This document shows positions 46,742-55,934 of a stretch of 64,000 bases of DNA, in pieces. The position numbers and the translations under genes were made by a program. The notes under the pieces are model-generated. The model made no database searches and was not told the DNA's origin. It saw nothing but the letters and a program-made list of their open reading frames with translations. Positions within the stretch are counted from its first letter, which is position 1, and every line of letters starts with the position of its first letter. Source of the DNA: Caldilineaceae bacterium bin5 (GTDB lineage Bacteria > Chloroflexota > Anaerolineae > Caldilineales > Caldilineaceae); assembly GCA_002238445.1 (NCBI GenBank), contig MPML01000011.1, forward strand, positions 1-64,000, given 5' to 3'.

Positions 46742-46858
46742 CGCCTCTTCCCCTCTCTGTGATGGATTCTTACGCAATCGTACCCCGCTATGCCCGCCCT
46801 TTGCCGCATGTTTCGTGCTCAAATGCGCCGCGGCGGGGATCCGCACCATGAGTCCGCA

Positions 46859-48598
46859 TTACTCGCGCGGCTTGGGTGGAATCTCATCTCTTCCAGGTTC
46901 ATGCCACATGCCGGCCACCGGCGGCGGAACCGGGTCGCGCGCAATGCGCATATCAACAACACAAGGCTTACCGCACTCCTGCGCAAAGTGCATTGCGTCA
47001 GCGATTTCGGCATAGCAGTTGACAACCACACCTTCTGCCTTGAGCGCTTTTGCCAGGGCCGCGAAGTCCGTACTCTCGCAGAACTCCGTGCCGATCACTC
47101 GTCCCCCATAGCTCGCCTGCTGCCCTCCTCGAATCGCGCCAAGCGTCTGGTTGTTAAATACGACCCACACCACCGGCAGCCCCCACTCCACCGCAGTGAT
47201 TACCTCCTGGCAGACCATGAGAAAGCCTCCGTCGCCGCTGACACAGATGGCCGGCAACTCTGGCCGCGCCAGCTTGCCTCCGATAATGGAGGTAGGGCCG
47301 AAGCCCATTGGCGTCCAGCCGCCTGGATATAGCAGGCGACGCGGCGAATATATCGGAAAGAATGCGCCAAAATAGTGGTTGTGGTCACCTGTATCCAGCG
47401 AGAAAAGGATCTCCCTGGGCAGAACGCGCCGTAGTTCTTCGACCACACGCAACGGCTCCATTCCATGGGTATCACTTTCGTCGCCCGGGACCTCCAGTTG
47501 AAAACCAGCTTTGACACGTGTTGCCAGCTCAAGGTTGGCCTGTCTTTGTTGAGGCTCTTCTTTCGCCGAGAGCGCGGTCAGCGTCTCCTGCAAAGTGGCT
47601 TTGGCGTCTCCCAGCAGTCCTATCTCAACTGGATAAGTGCGCCCGATCTGGTTAGCGTCAATATCGAGTTGGATAATCCGATTCTGCTCGACAAAAGGCA
47701 TGCCCTCTGTCCACCAGCAAGTCGAAAGATCGGAGAAACTGAATCCCACCGCCAGCACGACATCGGCATACTGCCGGATCAACTCGTGCGCGCTCGGATG
47801 GCCGAGCCAACCCAGGTTTCCAACACTCAGCGGGTGGTCCTCAGCCAGGATGCCCTTGGCGGCGTAGGAAGTCGCCACCGGCGCGCCCAGCATTTCTGCC
47901 AGCGCCAGAATCTCCGGCCCGGCATCGGCAAGAACAGCCCCGTAGCCGGCCGCGATGACCGGGTGGGCTGCCTGGTGTAAAGCACTCGCCGCATTCTCAA
48001 TCGCGTGCGCATCGGCCCGCACGCCGCCTGCATGGCCGAAGCGGCCCGGATCAGGGATTTCATCGAAGTCGTGGAATTCAGCCTGCAAATCCCAAGCGAT
48101 TTCAATGGCGACCGGACCGGGGTTGCCCGCACGCGCCAGCGCGCAGGCCTTCCGCACGACCTCGGGGATCAGGTCCGGGTGTTGCACTTGCCAGACCTTC
48201 TTTACGACCGGCTGCAACACTTGCACGAAACTCTGGTCCGGGAAGCCGTAAAACGGGCTTGTCTCCTGTAACTGTCCGCGCCCCACCCAACGAGATATCA
48301 CGCCGCCGAAAATTGCTACTACCGGGCTGGAGGCCGCCGCGGCCGAAGCCAGTCCCATCACCATATTCGCCGGACCCGGGCCAACTGAAGCGCAGCAGAC
48401 ACCGATTTCTCCGCTTATCCGGGCATACCCGTCTGCGATGTGCGCTGCTCCCTGTTCATGGCGCGTCAGCATGAACTCGATCTGCGAGGAATCGTAAATC
48501 GCGTCCAGGATGTTCGTATTGCCATGCCCTGGATGGCCAAATACGTACCTGACCCCTTCCATTTCCAGCGCTTTGACGAGCGCCTCAGCGCAGCGCAT
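46859..48598 (-). CDS. Thiamine-diphosphate enzyme, acetolactate synthase-like
   Basis: A ~579-residue three-domain ThDP enzyme. The N-terminal PYR domain has FGHPGHGN and the catalytic Glu in RHEQGAAHIADGYAR; the middle Rossmann-like domain is about 190-330; the C-terminal PP domain has cofactor motif GDGGFLMVCQE ending with VFNNQTLG. Family members include acetolactate synthase, benzoylformate decarboxylase and glyoxylate carboligase. No small regulatory subunit gene is near, which favours a catabolic lyase/decarboxylase over biosynthetic IlvB. A GTG three codons earlier (48607) is an alternative start. The substrate is open. Confidence 0.87.
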   Translation of the reverse strand: MRCAEALVKALEMEGVRYVFGHPGHGNTNILDAIYDSSQIEFMLTRHEQGAAHIADGYARISGEIGVCCASVGPGPANMVMGLASAAAASSPVVAIFGGVISRWVGRGQLQETSPFYGFPDQSFVQVLQPVVKKVWQVQHPDLIPEVVRKACALARAGNPGPVAIEIAWDLQAEFHDFDEIPDPGRFGHAGGVRADAHAIENAASALHQAAHPVIAAGYGAVLADAGPEILALAEMLGAPVATSYAAKGILAEDHPLSVGNLGWLGHPSAHELIRQYADVVLAVGFSFSDLSTCWWTEGMPFVEQNRIIQLDIDANQIGRTYPVEIGLLGDAKATLQETLTALSAKEEPQQRQANLELATRVKAGFQLEVPGDESDTHGMEPLRVVEELRRVLPREILFSLDTGDHNHYFGAFFPIYSPRRLLYPGGWTPMGFGPTSIIGGKLARPELPAICVSGDGGFLMVCQEVITAVEWGLPVVWVVFNNQTLGAIRGGQQASYGGRVIGTEFCESTDFAALAKALKAEGVVVNCYAEIADAMHFAQECGKPCVVDMRIARDPVPPPVAGMWHEPGRDEIPPKPRE

Positions 48599-48705
48599 TC
48601 TTACCACAATTGCTTACTCAAGTTGGCATGCCCCACTCTGGCCTGCATTGCCGATCAGGGACGGCATCACTCTTTCAATCCGGCGTTGGCGGCGCAATGC
48701 GGGCC

Positions 48706-49536
48706 CTAAAGTGAATCTGGAACTCCATACGGGCCTTCCATATATTTGCCGACGTTGCGGTTCAGAGGCCAACCTTGGCCTCCCGCCAGCGCAAACGAAT
48801 CCGACTTCCCAAGCAGCCAGAAGAACATCTCGGCAGCATCGTTACAGTCGCGGAACTGCTCCCGAAACGTCGGATCCTCCAGCTTGTAGTTTGCCGTCGC
48901 AATGTCAAAGTCAGGCTCCCGGATCCAGTCCCTGTGCGGAGACTCTGTGCGCCAGTAGTTGTACTTGAGCAGGTTGCGCAACCCCGTTCCGCTGGCCGTG
49001 GAACGCCGGTGCCAGATCGAATAGACTGTGAGAAAGATCGACCCCGCCGGCGCAACTGCACGATAGGAGCCGCGGATTCCGCCATAGTGCCCCATCTGTT
49101 TGGACAAATTAAACAGAAAATGGGACCCTGGCAGCAGTTCGGTCGGCCCAAGTTCGAGCGGACAATCCTCCGGATAGTAGAAAACTTGGAGATAGTTGAG
49201 CGCCGGGCCATGTTTGGAGTTGCCGTCCCGGTGCCAGTTCTGTGCCGGCGAAGGGCAGTTGACGCGATGATTGCTCATTATGATCGGCAAGCCAAAATTC
49301 TGTCCCAACAGACACCGGACCGCACCTGCTGCCTGATCGTTCAGAATCACATTGTCGACAAACCAGTCCTCCTGCAGAATCTCCGTCGGCTCATGCGAAG
49401 AGTATTGCTCCAGAAATTCGACCGTGCGCCGGTTTATTTCATCAGGCACGACCCCTTCCAACACCATGTAGCCCTGCTTACAAAAGTCCAATACCTGCGA
49501 ATCTCTCAGCCCCGGTCGGCAAGAGTGCGTTCTCAT
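48706..49536 (-). CDS. Phytanoyl-CoA dioxygenase-family protein (PhyH 3)
   Basis: A 276-residue Fe/oxoglutarate oxygenase. His and Asp are in QNWHRDGNSKHG and the distal His in YSIWHRRSTASG, with Arg in GLRNLLKYNYW. LGPTELLPGSH is the typical core strand. AAGGAG stands ten bases before the ATG used; an upstream in-frame ATG (49590) has no ribosome site. A second PhyH gene lies 132 bases upstream; the two differ clearly in sequence, so they are not a recent duplication. Confidence 0.87.
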   Translation of the reverse strand: MRTHSCRPGLRDSQVLDFCKQGYMVLEGVVPDEINRRTVEFLEQYSSHEPTEILQEDWFVDNVILNDQAAGAVRCLLGQNFGLPIIMSNHRVNCPSPAQNWHRDGNSKHGPALNYLQVFYYPEDCPLELGPTELLPGSHFLFNLSKQMGHYGGIRGSYRAVAPAGSIFLTVYSIWHRRSTASGTGLRNLLKYNYWRTESPHRDWIREPDFDIATANYKLEDPTFREQFRDCNDAAEMFFWLLGKSDSFALAGGQGWPLNRNVGKYMEGPYGVPDSL

Positions 49537-49668
49537 GGTAAATTTTCTCCTTACCAAAATACCGGTTGAATTCGTCTCCGAACGTCTCAATGCATATGGG
49601 CGCAGTTACCAAAAGGCAGCCGAGTCTGAACGACACCACTTTACACTAGCTGCGCAACGCTTTCGCTT

Positions 49669-50427
49669 CTACCTCTGCTCGTATATCTCTTCACGCTCTT
49701 TCGCGACCCTGTTGCGCGTAAGTCTTTGCAGCTCTGGAGGCATGCGCTCGAACGTCTCGGGCCACACCGGCTGATGCCCTCCCTCCCGCGCCAGATTCCA
49801 CCAAGGGGGATAGTAGGCAATGTTCAGCGCCATACGATGCTGGTCCAGTGTCGTATTGGCGCCGTTCGCATGCCAAACGCCGCCGTGCCACAGAAAGACC
49901 GAGCCCCGCCGTCCCGTTATCGGCAAGAGTCGTCGGTCGTCCGCCTTCATACCTCGTGGTGGCCGGCGACGCAAGCGGTGGCTGGTAGGCATAATGCGGG
50001 TCGCCCCGATCTCTTCGGTGAAGTCCGTGAGCATCCAGATCGAATTGATCATCCAGGGAGTGTCAGGCAGAAGGTCCGGCAAATCCGCCGCCGAGTCGGT
50101 GTGGACGCCGCCAGCAGGCGCGCCCGGCTTGACCCATTTGGAACAGGCTTCTGCCACGCGTATGTCCTGGCCCAGAAAGTGCCTCGTAACTGCCAGAACA
50201 TCGGGATGGGCAGCACAGGCCCAGCTTGCCTCATCCAGATTCAGTAGGCCGAACAGCGTCTGGTACAGATCGTCGTTCGCATCCTGGAAGTAGGGACGGC
50301 TCTTCGGGTCCTCGTGAAGCGCAAATAGCTGCTCTGCCAGGCGATCGGCCTGTTCTGCCGGAATCGCCTCCTCCAGCACGCAGTACCCGAACAGATCCAG
50401 ATGGTCGATTGCCTCTTGTATGCTCAC
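49669..50427 (-). CDS. Phytanoyl-CoA dioxygenase-family protein (PhyH 4)
   Basis: A 252-residue Fe/oxoglutarate oxygenase starting VSIQEAIDHLDLFGYCVLEE, the usual PhyH N-terminus. His and Asp lie in GGVHTDSAADLPD, the distal His in LWHGGVWHANGAN and Arg in DQHRMALNIAY; GATRIMPTSHRL is the core strand. The GTG start with a purine-rich GGGCGG upstream fits the domain; the frame runs open to 50613 across the previous gene, but that part is not PhyH-like. It lies 34 bases downstream of a small hypothetical gene. Confidence 0.85.
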   Translation of the reverse strand: MSIQEAIDHLDLFGYCVLEEAIPAEQADRLAEQLFALHEDPKSRPYFQDANDDLYQTLFGLLNLDEASWACAAHPDVLAVTRHFLGQDIRVAEACSKWVKPGAPAGGVHTDSAADLPDLLPDTPWMINSIWMLTDFTEEIGATRIMPTSHRLRRRPPRGMKADDRRLLPITGRRGSVFLWHGGVWHANGANTTLDQHRMALNIAYYPPWWNLAREGGHQPVWPETFERMPPELQRLTRNRVAKEREEIYEQR

Positions 50428-50461
50428 TGTATTCCGCCCTTTCGCCACAGAGTTCAGCGTT

Positions 50462-50830
50462 TCATCTTTCAAGGATAAACTCACTTCCCAGGCCGTAGGT
50501 CCTCGTCTCATCCAGCAACAAGGCCTGGTTGGGAAACTGGACGACCCGCCACCCGTCGCGTATCGCCTCCAGCACAGTCTGATATGGCCATTCGTCCGGA
50601 TCGGAAATCTCATCGGCCATTTCGCCGTCCTGCATCAACAGCATTCCTTGAACTTGGCTGGTCAAAGAGGTGCTGACTGCTTGCAGATATAGGAGGTCCT
50701 GGCACCTGTTGTCGCTGCTCTTGGCCGTCTCAAGCGCTTCTTTCAGCATCTCCTCGCTAAGTTTTCCAGCCCTAAAAGACTCGATACAATGTTCAAGCTG
50801 TCGTCTGACTTTTTCACCGGTCATTGCCAT
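50462..50830 (-). CDS. Small soluble protein of unknown function
   Basis: About 122 residues, no known family. The N-terminal half is helical and charged (GEKVRRQLEHCIESFRAGKL, then KEALETAKSS). The C-terminal half has VLEAIRDGWRVVQFPNQALL and ends YGLGSEFILER. The start is one of two ATGs (50830, 50824) after GAGAGG. Its place between amidohydrolase and PhyH genes on the same strand suggests co-transcription with the catabolic series. I cannot assign a role. Confidence 0.65.
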   Translation of the reverse strand: MAMTGEKVRRQLEHCIESFRAGKLSEEMLKEALETAKSSDNRCQDLLYLQAVSTSLTSQVQGMLLMQDGEMADEISDPDEWPYQTVLEAIRDGWRVVQFPNQALLLDETRTYGLGSEFILER

Positions 50831-50908
50831 CCGTCCTCTCGACTTAACTCTTTCAGTTTCCTGTATTCGATGGCACCCACCCAAAGAAAACACATAAATG
50901 AAGACTGC

Positions 50909-51832
50909 TCAACATCCGTATACATGAATCGCGTTCTCCCCAAGAACCAGCGCCTGATCACGCGATGAGAGAAATGCTGTGTGAAGTTTCGCCAGCTCTA
51001 CATACTGACGATAGGTAGCATGCAACAAGGTCCCCGGCTGATCAGTCCCCCACATAACCTTGTGTGCGCCAATGCGTTCGACGCCCAACCGCAGAAAGCG
51101 CGCCGCGCTGGGAAAAGGGTAACCTTCCTCGTTTACAAAAGCGACAAGCGAGGCACAGTCGAACCAAACGTTGGGCAACAGGCCCAGATCTACTTGCTCC
51201 TCCCACATCTTCCAGAGTACAGGTTCTGCCTCGGCTTCAGGCCTTGGCTGCCCCAGGTGGGCCACTACGACTTTCAGATTGGGATGCCGAACGGCGATCA
51301 TTCGCACAGCCTCTGTCTGATAGGAGCGGCTGCCGATGCCACCCAGGTCGAGCACCAAGACCAGGCCGCACTTCTCCATCTCATACCACAGCCAGTCTAT
51401 ATCTGAAGAGTCAAGCCGAGCCTCCGGGTGTATGCCACACAGACCGGAAGGAACGGAACACTCCAGCTTGACCGCGCAATAACCCGGCGCTGACAGAGTC
51501 GATTCGAATGTCTGCCGGCTTCCTGCCGTCCAGGGGTCGAAGTAAGCGGCGCCCACCAACCTGTCGGGGTACTGCTCGAGGGCGCCAAGCACATAAGGGT
51601 TGCACTCGCCGTAGAAAGGGCCCTGCAACAGGACTGCCTTTTCCACGCCAGCCCAATCCAAGTTGGCCAACACTTGCTCAGGTGAATGTGCCAGGCTATC
51701 ACCTAAGGGCGGCGTAACCTGAACCTCGGCATCGCCGATCGATGCCCGACCAAAGCCCTTACCTCGCGTCGGTCCAGCAGCATTGAGGCCGTGGATTCGA
51801 GGAAAAATGTGGCTATGGGCATCGACAATCAT
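50909..51832 (-). CDS. Metal-dependent hydrolase, Amidohydrolase_2 type
   Basis: A 307-residue TIM-barrel hydrolase starting MIVDAHSHIFPR with the HxH metal motif. Further sites are a His in VVVAHLGQPRPE and the Asp in VMWGTDQPGTL, completing the set for the family of ACMS decarboxylase, gamma-resorcylate decarboxylase and 2-pyrone-4,6-dicarboxylate lactonase. Members hydrolyse lactones or decarboxylate aromatic acids. It precedes the small hypothetical gene by 78 bases and follows the alcohol dehydrogenase gene by 102 on the same strand. Confidence 0.86.
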   Translation of the reverse strand: MIVDAHSHIFPRIHGLNAAGPTRGKGFGRASIGDAEVQVTPPLGDSLAHSPEQVLANLDWAGVEKAVLLQGPFYGECNPYVLGALEQYPDRLVGAAYFDPWTAGSRQTFESTLSAPGYCAVKLECSVPSGLCGIHPEARLDSSDIDWLWYEMEKCGLVLVLDLGGIGSRSYQTEAVRMIAVRHPNLKVVVAHLGQPRPEAEAEPVLWKMWEEQVDLGLLPNVWFDCASLVAFVNEEGYPFPSAARFLRLGVERIGAHKVMWGTDQPGTLLHATYRQYVELAKLHTAFLSSRDQALVLGENAIHVYGC

Positions 51833-51934
51833 AGTGCTCTCTCAGGACCGCTGCACGTAAGTTCTGAAAGACTAGTAGCCGCGACGCCGGAATGTGCCGG
51901 GCAACCAGTGACTTTCGCCGTTCAGTTCACTGCA

Positions 51935-52984
51935 TCAATCCCCGTCTATGGCGCGCCTTCCAGCCGGCGTCAGCAGCACGATCCGCCCCAGGACTTCCCC
52001 CGAGCGCAGCACCGCCAACGCCTCATTTGCGTTCTCCATCGGGAAAGTCTGGGTGACGATTGATCGGATCTTTCCGGACGCCATCAAACGAGAAACCTCG
52101 ATCAAGTCCTGCTTTCGCCCTGCGCGTGTGCCTATAATCTCTAACTCATTCTGTGCCAGGTACTTCCCCTCAACCGGGTAGTGATCTGGCGTGTAACCAA
52201 CAATTACCAGCCTACCGCCATTGCGTAAAGATTCAACGCCCGCGCCCATCGTTTCCGTCTGGCCAACAATGTCTATCACGCAGTCAACACCCTGCCCTCC
52301 GGTCAAGTCCCGCACCGCGCTGGATATGGTCCCTTCCTCCGGACTGATTAGTTCATCAACACCCAATTGACGCGCCCACTCCCGCTTTGCGTCGGAAAGC
52401 TCAACCGCCAGTACACGCGCGCCGGCTGCTCTGGCCAACTGAACTGCAATCGATCCGACGCCACCCACCCCGACTATGAGTACAGTCTCTCCCACACGCA
52501 GACTGGCGCGATCGATAGCATGGAATGCCGTCATGCCGGCGTCGCAACAGACCGCGCTGTCCGGCCAGGTGACCTGCTCCGGCACATGCACCAACTGGCT
52601 TCCTGGAATGGCCACAAACTCGGCATAGCCGCCGTGTCTGTCTTTGGCGCCAAGCACGCCCCCCATGTTGACGCAGATCTGTTCCCGGTACGTCCGACAG
52701 GGAAGGCAGTCGCCGCAGGTAGTGAAATTGTAGGCAATCACCCGGTCGCCTTCTTCGAAGCCAGTCACACGGTAGCCGGCTTCGGTCACTACGCCGGCAA
52801 CTTCATGCCCCATGATAAAGGGTAAATCAGGCGTATAACCGAAACCGTCCAGAAGTTTGAGGTCGGTGCCGTCGATTCCGCAGGCCATCACCTGCACAAG
52901 CACCTCATCCGGCTCCGGGCTGGGCGTACTAACTTCTTTCCATTCCAACGGCTGCTTGAATTCCTGCAGTATGGCCGCTTTCAC
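51935..52984 (-). CDS. Zinc-dependent alcohol dehydrogenase
   Basis: A 349-residue medium-chain dehydrogenase. The catalytic zinc site has GHEVAGVV and the structural zinc loop is the CGDCLPCRTYREQIC cluster. The nucleotide loop is GVGGVGSIAVQLA and the following acidic Glu (LAVELSD) favours NAD. The GTG start has AAAGGAGG eight bases upstream; the frame's ATG at 53026 lies before this ribosome site. It would oxidise an alcohol or polyol arising from breakdown of an imported compound. The isomerase gene lies 66 bases upstream. Confidence 0.9.
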   Translation of the reverse strand: MKAAILQEFKQPLEWKEVSTPSPEPDEVLVQVMACGIDGTDLKLLDGFGYTPDLPFIMGHEVAGVVTEAGYRVTGFEEGDRVIAYNFTTCGDCLPCRTYREQICVNMGGVLGAKDRHGGYAEFVAIPGSQLVHVPEQVTWPDSAVCCDAGMTAFHAIDRASLRVGETVLIVGVGGVGSIAVQLARAAGARVLAVELSDAKREWARQLGVDELISPEEGTISSAVRDLTGGQGVDCVIDIVGQTETMGAGVESLRNGGRLVIVGYTPDHYPVEGKYLAQNELEIIGTRAGRKQDLIEVSRLMASGKIRSIVTQTFPMENANEALAVLRSGEVLGRIVLLTPAGRRAIDGD

Positions 52985-53050
52985 GGGCGAGCCTCCTTTT
53001 GGATATGTTGAGCCATGAAGGGGCACTCACCAACAAGCAAATAGCTTCCT

Positions 53051-53899
53051 TCAGCTGCGTTCAAGTATCCCATCTACAAAGGCCTTGCCATCCGCCAGCA
53101 CTTGCACAGGATCGTCTGGGTAGCCCCATGCCATCGCTTCATACTCTACCGAAATGTAACCGGAGAAACCGCCGTTGACCATTGTTGTAATCAGGCAGGC
53201 GAAGTCGATCTCGCCCTCGCCCAGCGGGGGAAAACCGAAATTCTCACTGTTGCCGCGCGCGTCCTTCGCATGCATGTGCTTCACTCGATCGCCCAGCGCG
53301 AGGTAGGCGTCTAGTACCGAGTCCCCCCGCACATGATAGTGGGCCGGGTCAAAGAGCACGCCCAGGCCTCCAAGGCCATCAGTGTCCAACAGCCGTTGCA
53401 GACGAGCCAGGTTATGAACGAGCGAGCCGTAAGGGCTGGCCGCTTCAATCAGGATCATCACACCCAGTCGCTCAGCATCCGCCGTCAGTTCGCGCATCGC
53501 CTCGATGCACCACTCCCAGTAAGTACTCTCCCAGCCGTAAAACAACTTGACGCCGCACCCGCTGATCACGTAGGGAACCTCCATGTCCGAGGCCAGCTGC
53601 AACCCGCCGCGGACAAACTCTGTATTCTGCCTCCGAACTTCCGGGTCTCCGTGAATCACATTAGTATGTGCGTTCAATGCGCCGATGGCGATCCCAGCAC
53701 TTTGCGCGTAGTCACGAACAGCGCGCCGACGCCCCGCGTCCGCGCTCGAATCCATATGCGGCTTGGGAGGAGGGATAAATGGCGGCGCGAGCTCCAGGCT
53801 GATGTCGATCGCCTGGTATCCCTGGTCCGCAAGAATATCGATCGACTCTTCGACACTGTATGTGTGCAGAAGACCGGAATTGCAGCTCAGCCCTTTCAT
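53051..53899 (-). CDS. Sugar phosphate isomerase/epimerase-like TIM barrel
   Basis: A 282-residue protein of the AP-endonuclease-2 (xylose-isomerase-like) TIM barrel family. Likely metal ligands are Glu in LIEAASPYGS, Asp/His in VLFDPAHYHVRG, His in KHMHAKDARG and Glu in YISVEYEAMAW, the usual set for sugar epimerases and inosose dehydratase-like enzymes. No membrane segment. It lies 33 bases downstream of the BKACE gene, so they are co-transcribed. The sugar is unknown. Confidence 0.87.
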   Translation of the reverse strand: MKGLSCNSGLLHTYSVEESIDILADQGYQAIDISLELAPPFIPPPKPHMDSSADAGRRRAVRDYAQSAGIAIGALNAHTNVIHGDPEVRRQNTEFVRGGLQLASDMEVPYVISGCGVKLFYGWESTYWEWCIEAMRELTADAERLGVMILIEAASPYGSLVHNLARLQRLLDTDGLGGLGVLFDPAHYHVRGDSVLDAYLALGDRVKHMHAKDARGNSENFGFPPLGEGEIDFACLITTMVNGGFSGYISVEYEAMAWGYPDDPVQVLADGKAFVDGILERS

Positions 53900-53932
53900 T
53901 GCTCCTCCAACAGTGCAGTTTCACCTGTCTGG

Positions 53933-54856
53933 TCACTGGCCCTGCGTAAGCCCTGTGATCTCTCTCGCTTCCGTTGCCGAGGCAATTTCCCTGCCAATTT
54001 CGCGAGCGATTCGAACCGCCTTCTCCACGAGCTCACCGTTAGTCTTGGCGTACACGCCATCCTCGATGAACGGGCAGTCCTCCATGCCGATGCGCACGTG
54101 GCCCCCTATCGCAATAGTATGGGCCACCATCGCCCAGTAGTTGGGCGGATCCATGCAACTCATGCTGAAGTTGGCCCGCGGCGGCAGATTGTCCACCATG
54201 TATTGGAGCGCCTTGGGCGTCGGCGGTGTCCATCCCTGGCCGGCCCAGCCGAAAAACAGAGTCAGCCACAGCGGTTCCGGCAACAGGTCCTTTTCGAACT
54301 CGCGCACACCATCTTCGGTCCAAAAATCGCCGCCGCGAATCTTGCCAATCGCCCAGTACGCCCCGGTATTGAAACACTCGATCTCCTGCTTAACACCATG
54401 TTTCTTAGCCAGGCTCGAGTACATCCTCAATTCCGGAATCGGGTGAATTGAGTAGATTGGCGTGGGCGGGTGATCTGCGTCCGGCTGGAAATACTCGTCG
54501 TGCGAATTGAAGTTGATCGAACTCATGTCAGGCCTGAGCTCCCTCCACAACTCCAATTTCTGTTCCAGGCGCATACTGGCCAGCCCGAACTGCACAATCG
54601 GCTCCCCCGCCGCTCGGACGCGGTCGGTGATGTCCCGCCATCCTTCAACGTTGGGAATCGATAACTGCTTGCCGTCTGGCTGGATAACGGGGTCGGATTT
54701 GTATTGGCCATGCGTGTGAACAATCGTAGCGCCCGCGTTCATCGCGCGAATATACTCTTCCGCGACCCCCTTTGTGTCGTCACAGTGCGTAAGATAGGGG
54801 TTGCGAGGATACGACCCCGCTGAATCAGTGGTCACGGTAATGACGAGTTTTTCCAT
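53933..54856 (-). CDS. BKACE family beta-keto acid cleavage enzyme
   Basis: A 307-residue TIM barrel of the BKACE (formerly DUF849) family, which splits a beta-keto acid with acetyl-CoA to give acetoacetate and a CoA ester. The zinc-binding HxH is in ATIVHTHGQ and the third ligand Glu in HVRIGMEDCPF. Other family marks are the start LVITVTTDSAG, Pro-Tyr-Leu near residue 18 and SMSCMDPPNYW. The usual 'HxHVR' loop reads HTHGQ here, and the substrate pocket residues differ, so the keto acid may be unusual. AGAGGG precedes the ATG. The gene lies 43 bases from the importer operon. Confidence 0.87.
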   Translation of the reverse strand: MEKLVITVTTDSAGSYPRNPYLTHCDDTKGVAEEYIRAMNAGATIVHTHGQYKSDPVIQPDGKQLSIPNVEGWRDITDRVRAAGEPIVQFGLASMRLEQKLELWRELRPDMSSINFNSHDEYFQPDADHPPTPIYSIHPIPELRMYSSLAKKHGVKQEIECFNTGAYWAIGKIRGGDFWTEDGVREFEKDLLPEPLWLTLFFGWAGQGWTPPTPKALQYMVDNLPPRANFSMSCMDPPNYWAMVAHTIAIGGHVRIGMEDCPFIEDGVYAKTNGELVEKAVRIAREIGREIASATEAREITGLTQGQ

Positions 54857-54899
54857 GATTTCCCTCTCGTTGAAAAATTCTAGGACCTTCGTGTCACTT

Positions 54900-55934
54900 T
54901 CAGGACTCCATTGAAGCAGAGTAGTCAATTCCTTGTAGCTGCAACTGATCGGCGAAATGACATGCAACGTGGCGGCCAGGTGTCAATTCGGTCAGCTCGG
55001 GCACTTCGGTCTGACATATGTCTTCCATATACCGGCAGCGCGGGTGGAATACGCAGCCGGGCGGCGCATTGGCCGGATCGGCCGGCTCGCCTTCCAGGCT
55101 CAAGCGCTGCATGGCGTGATGGGGATTGGGGCGCGGCACGGCCGATAGCAAAGTCTCGCTGTATGGATGCTTGGGGTTACGCAGCAACTCCTCGGACTCC
55201 GCCACTTCCACCAGCTTGCCGACGTACATCACCGCTATCCGGTTGCTCACCTGCCGGACAACACTCATATCGTGCGCGACGAACAAGTAAGTCAGATCCA
55301 ATTCCGACTGAAGATCCTGCAGTAGGTTGACCACCTGGGACTGCACCGACACATCAAGTGCGGAAACAGGTTCGTCACAGACTACAAGCCTAGGGCGCTG
55401 CACCAGCGCGCGCGCGATGCCAATACGTTGGCGCTGGCCGCCGCTGAAGCTGTGTGGATAGCGCGGCAAATGTTCGACCTTCAGTCCCACCGCATTCACC
55501 ATTTCCGCGACCCGGTCCTCCAACTCCTGGCCGCGGGCAATCCCATGCGCCAGAAGCGGTTCACCCACCAGCTCCAGAACCGTCATGCGCGGGTTCAATG
55601 ACGAAAAAGGGTCCTGAAAAATCATCTGCATGTTTCTGCGAAATGCCTTCAGCTCCTGTCGTGCCAGCAGATTGAGATTGACCGCTTCACCCTCGTCATG
55701 GAAAACAATTTCCCCTTCTGTCGGCTGGTAAACGCGCACGATACAACGACCTGTCGTTGTCTTGCCGCACCCGCTCTCACCGACCAGGCCCAGCGTCTCG
55801 CCCTTCTTGATCGAGAGGCTCACCCCGTCAACAGCCTTCACATAGCCTGTCGTCCGCCGCAAAAGACCTTTCTGGATCGGAAAATACATCTTCAGGTCAT
55901 TGACTTCGAGCAGAAGATCGCTGTCATCAGCCAT
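54900..55934 (-). CDS. oppF: Oligopeptide/dipeptide ABC importer ATPase (OppF-like)
   Basis: A ~344-residue ATPase. Walker A is [12 protein letters not shown], the signature [16 protein letters not shown], Walker [14 protein letters not shown] and the switch His in FVAHDMSVV. The C-terminal oligo_HPY extension ([15 protein letters not shown], then a cluster with [14 protein letters not shown]) is characteristic of Opp/Dpp transporters and carries the Cys set for an iron-sulfur cluster. The ATG overlaps the end of the preceding oppD-like gene by eight bases. Confidence 0.93.
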   Translation of the reverse strand: MADDSDLLLEVNDLKMYFPIQKGLLRRTTGYVKAVDGVSLSIKKGETLGLVGESGCGKTTTGRCIVRVYQPTEGEIVFHDEGEAVNLNLLARQELKAFRRNMQMIFQDPFSSLNPRMTVLELVGEPLLAHGIARGQELEDRVAEMVNAVGLKVEHLPRYPHSFSGGQRQRIGIARALVQRPRLVVCDEPVSALDVSVQSQVVNLLQDLQSELDLTYLFVAHDMSVVRQVSNRIAVMYVGKLVEVAESEELLRNPKHPYSETLLSAVPRPNPHHAMQRLSLEGEPADPANAPPGCVFHPRCRYMEDICQTEVPELTELTPGRHVACHFADQLQLQGIDYSASMES

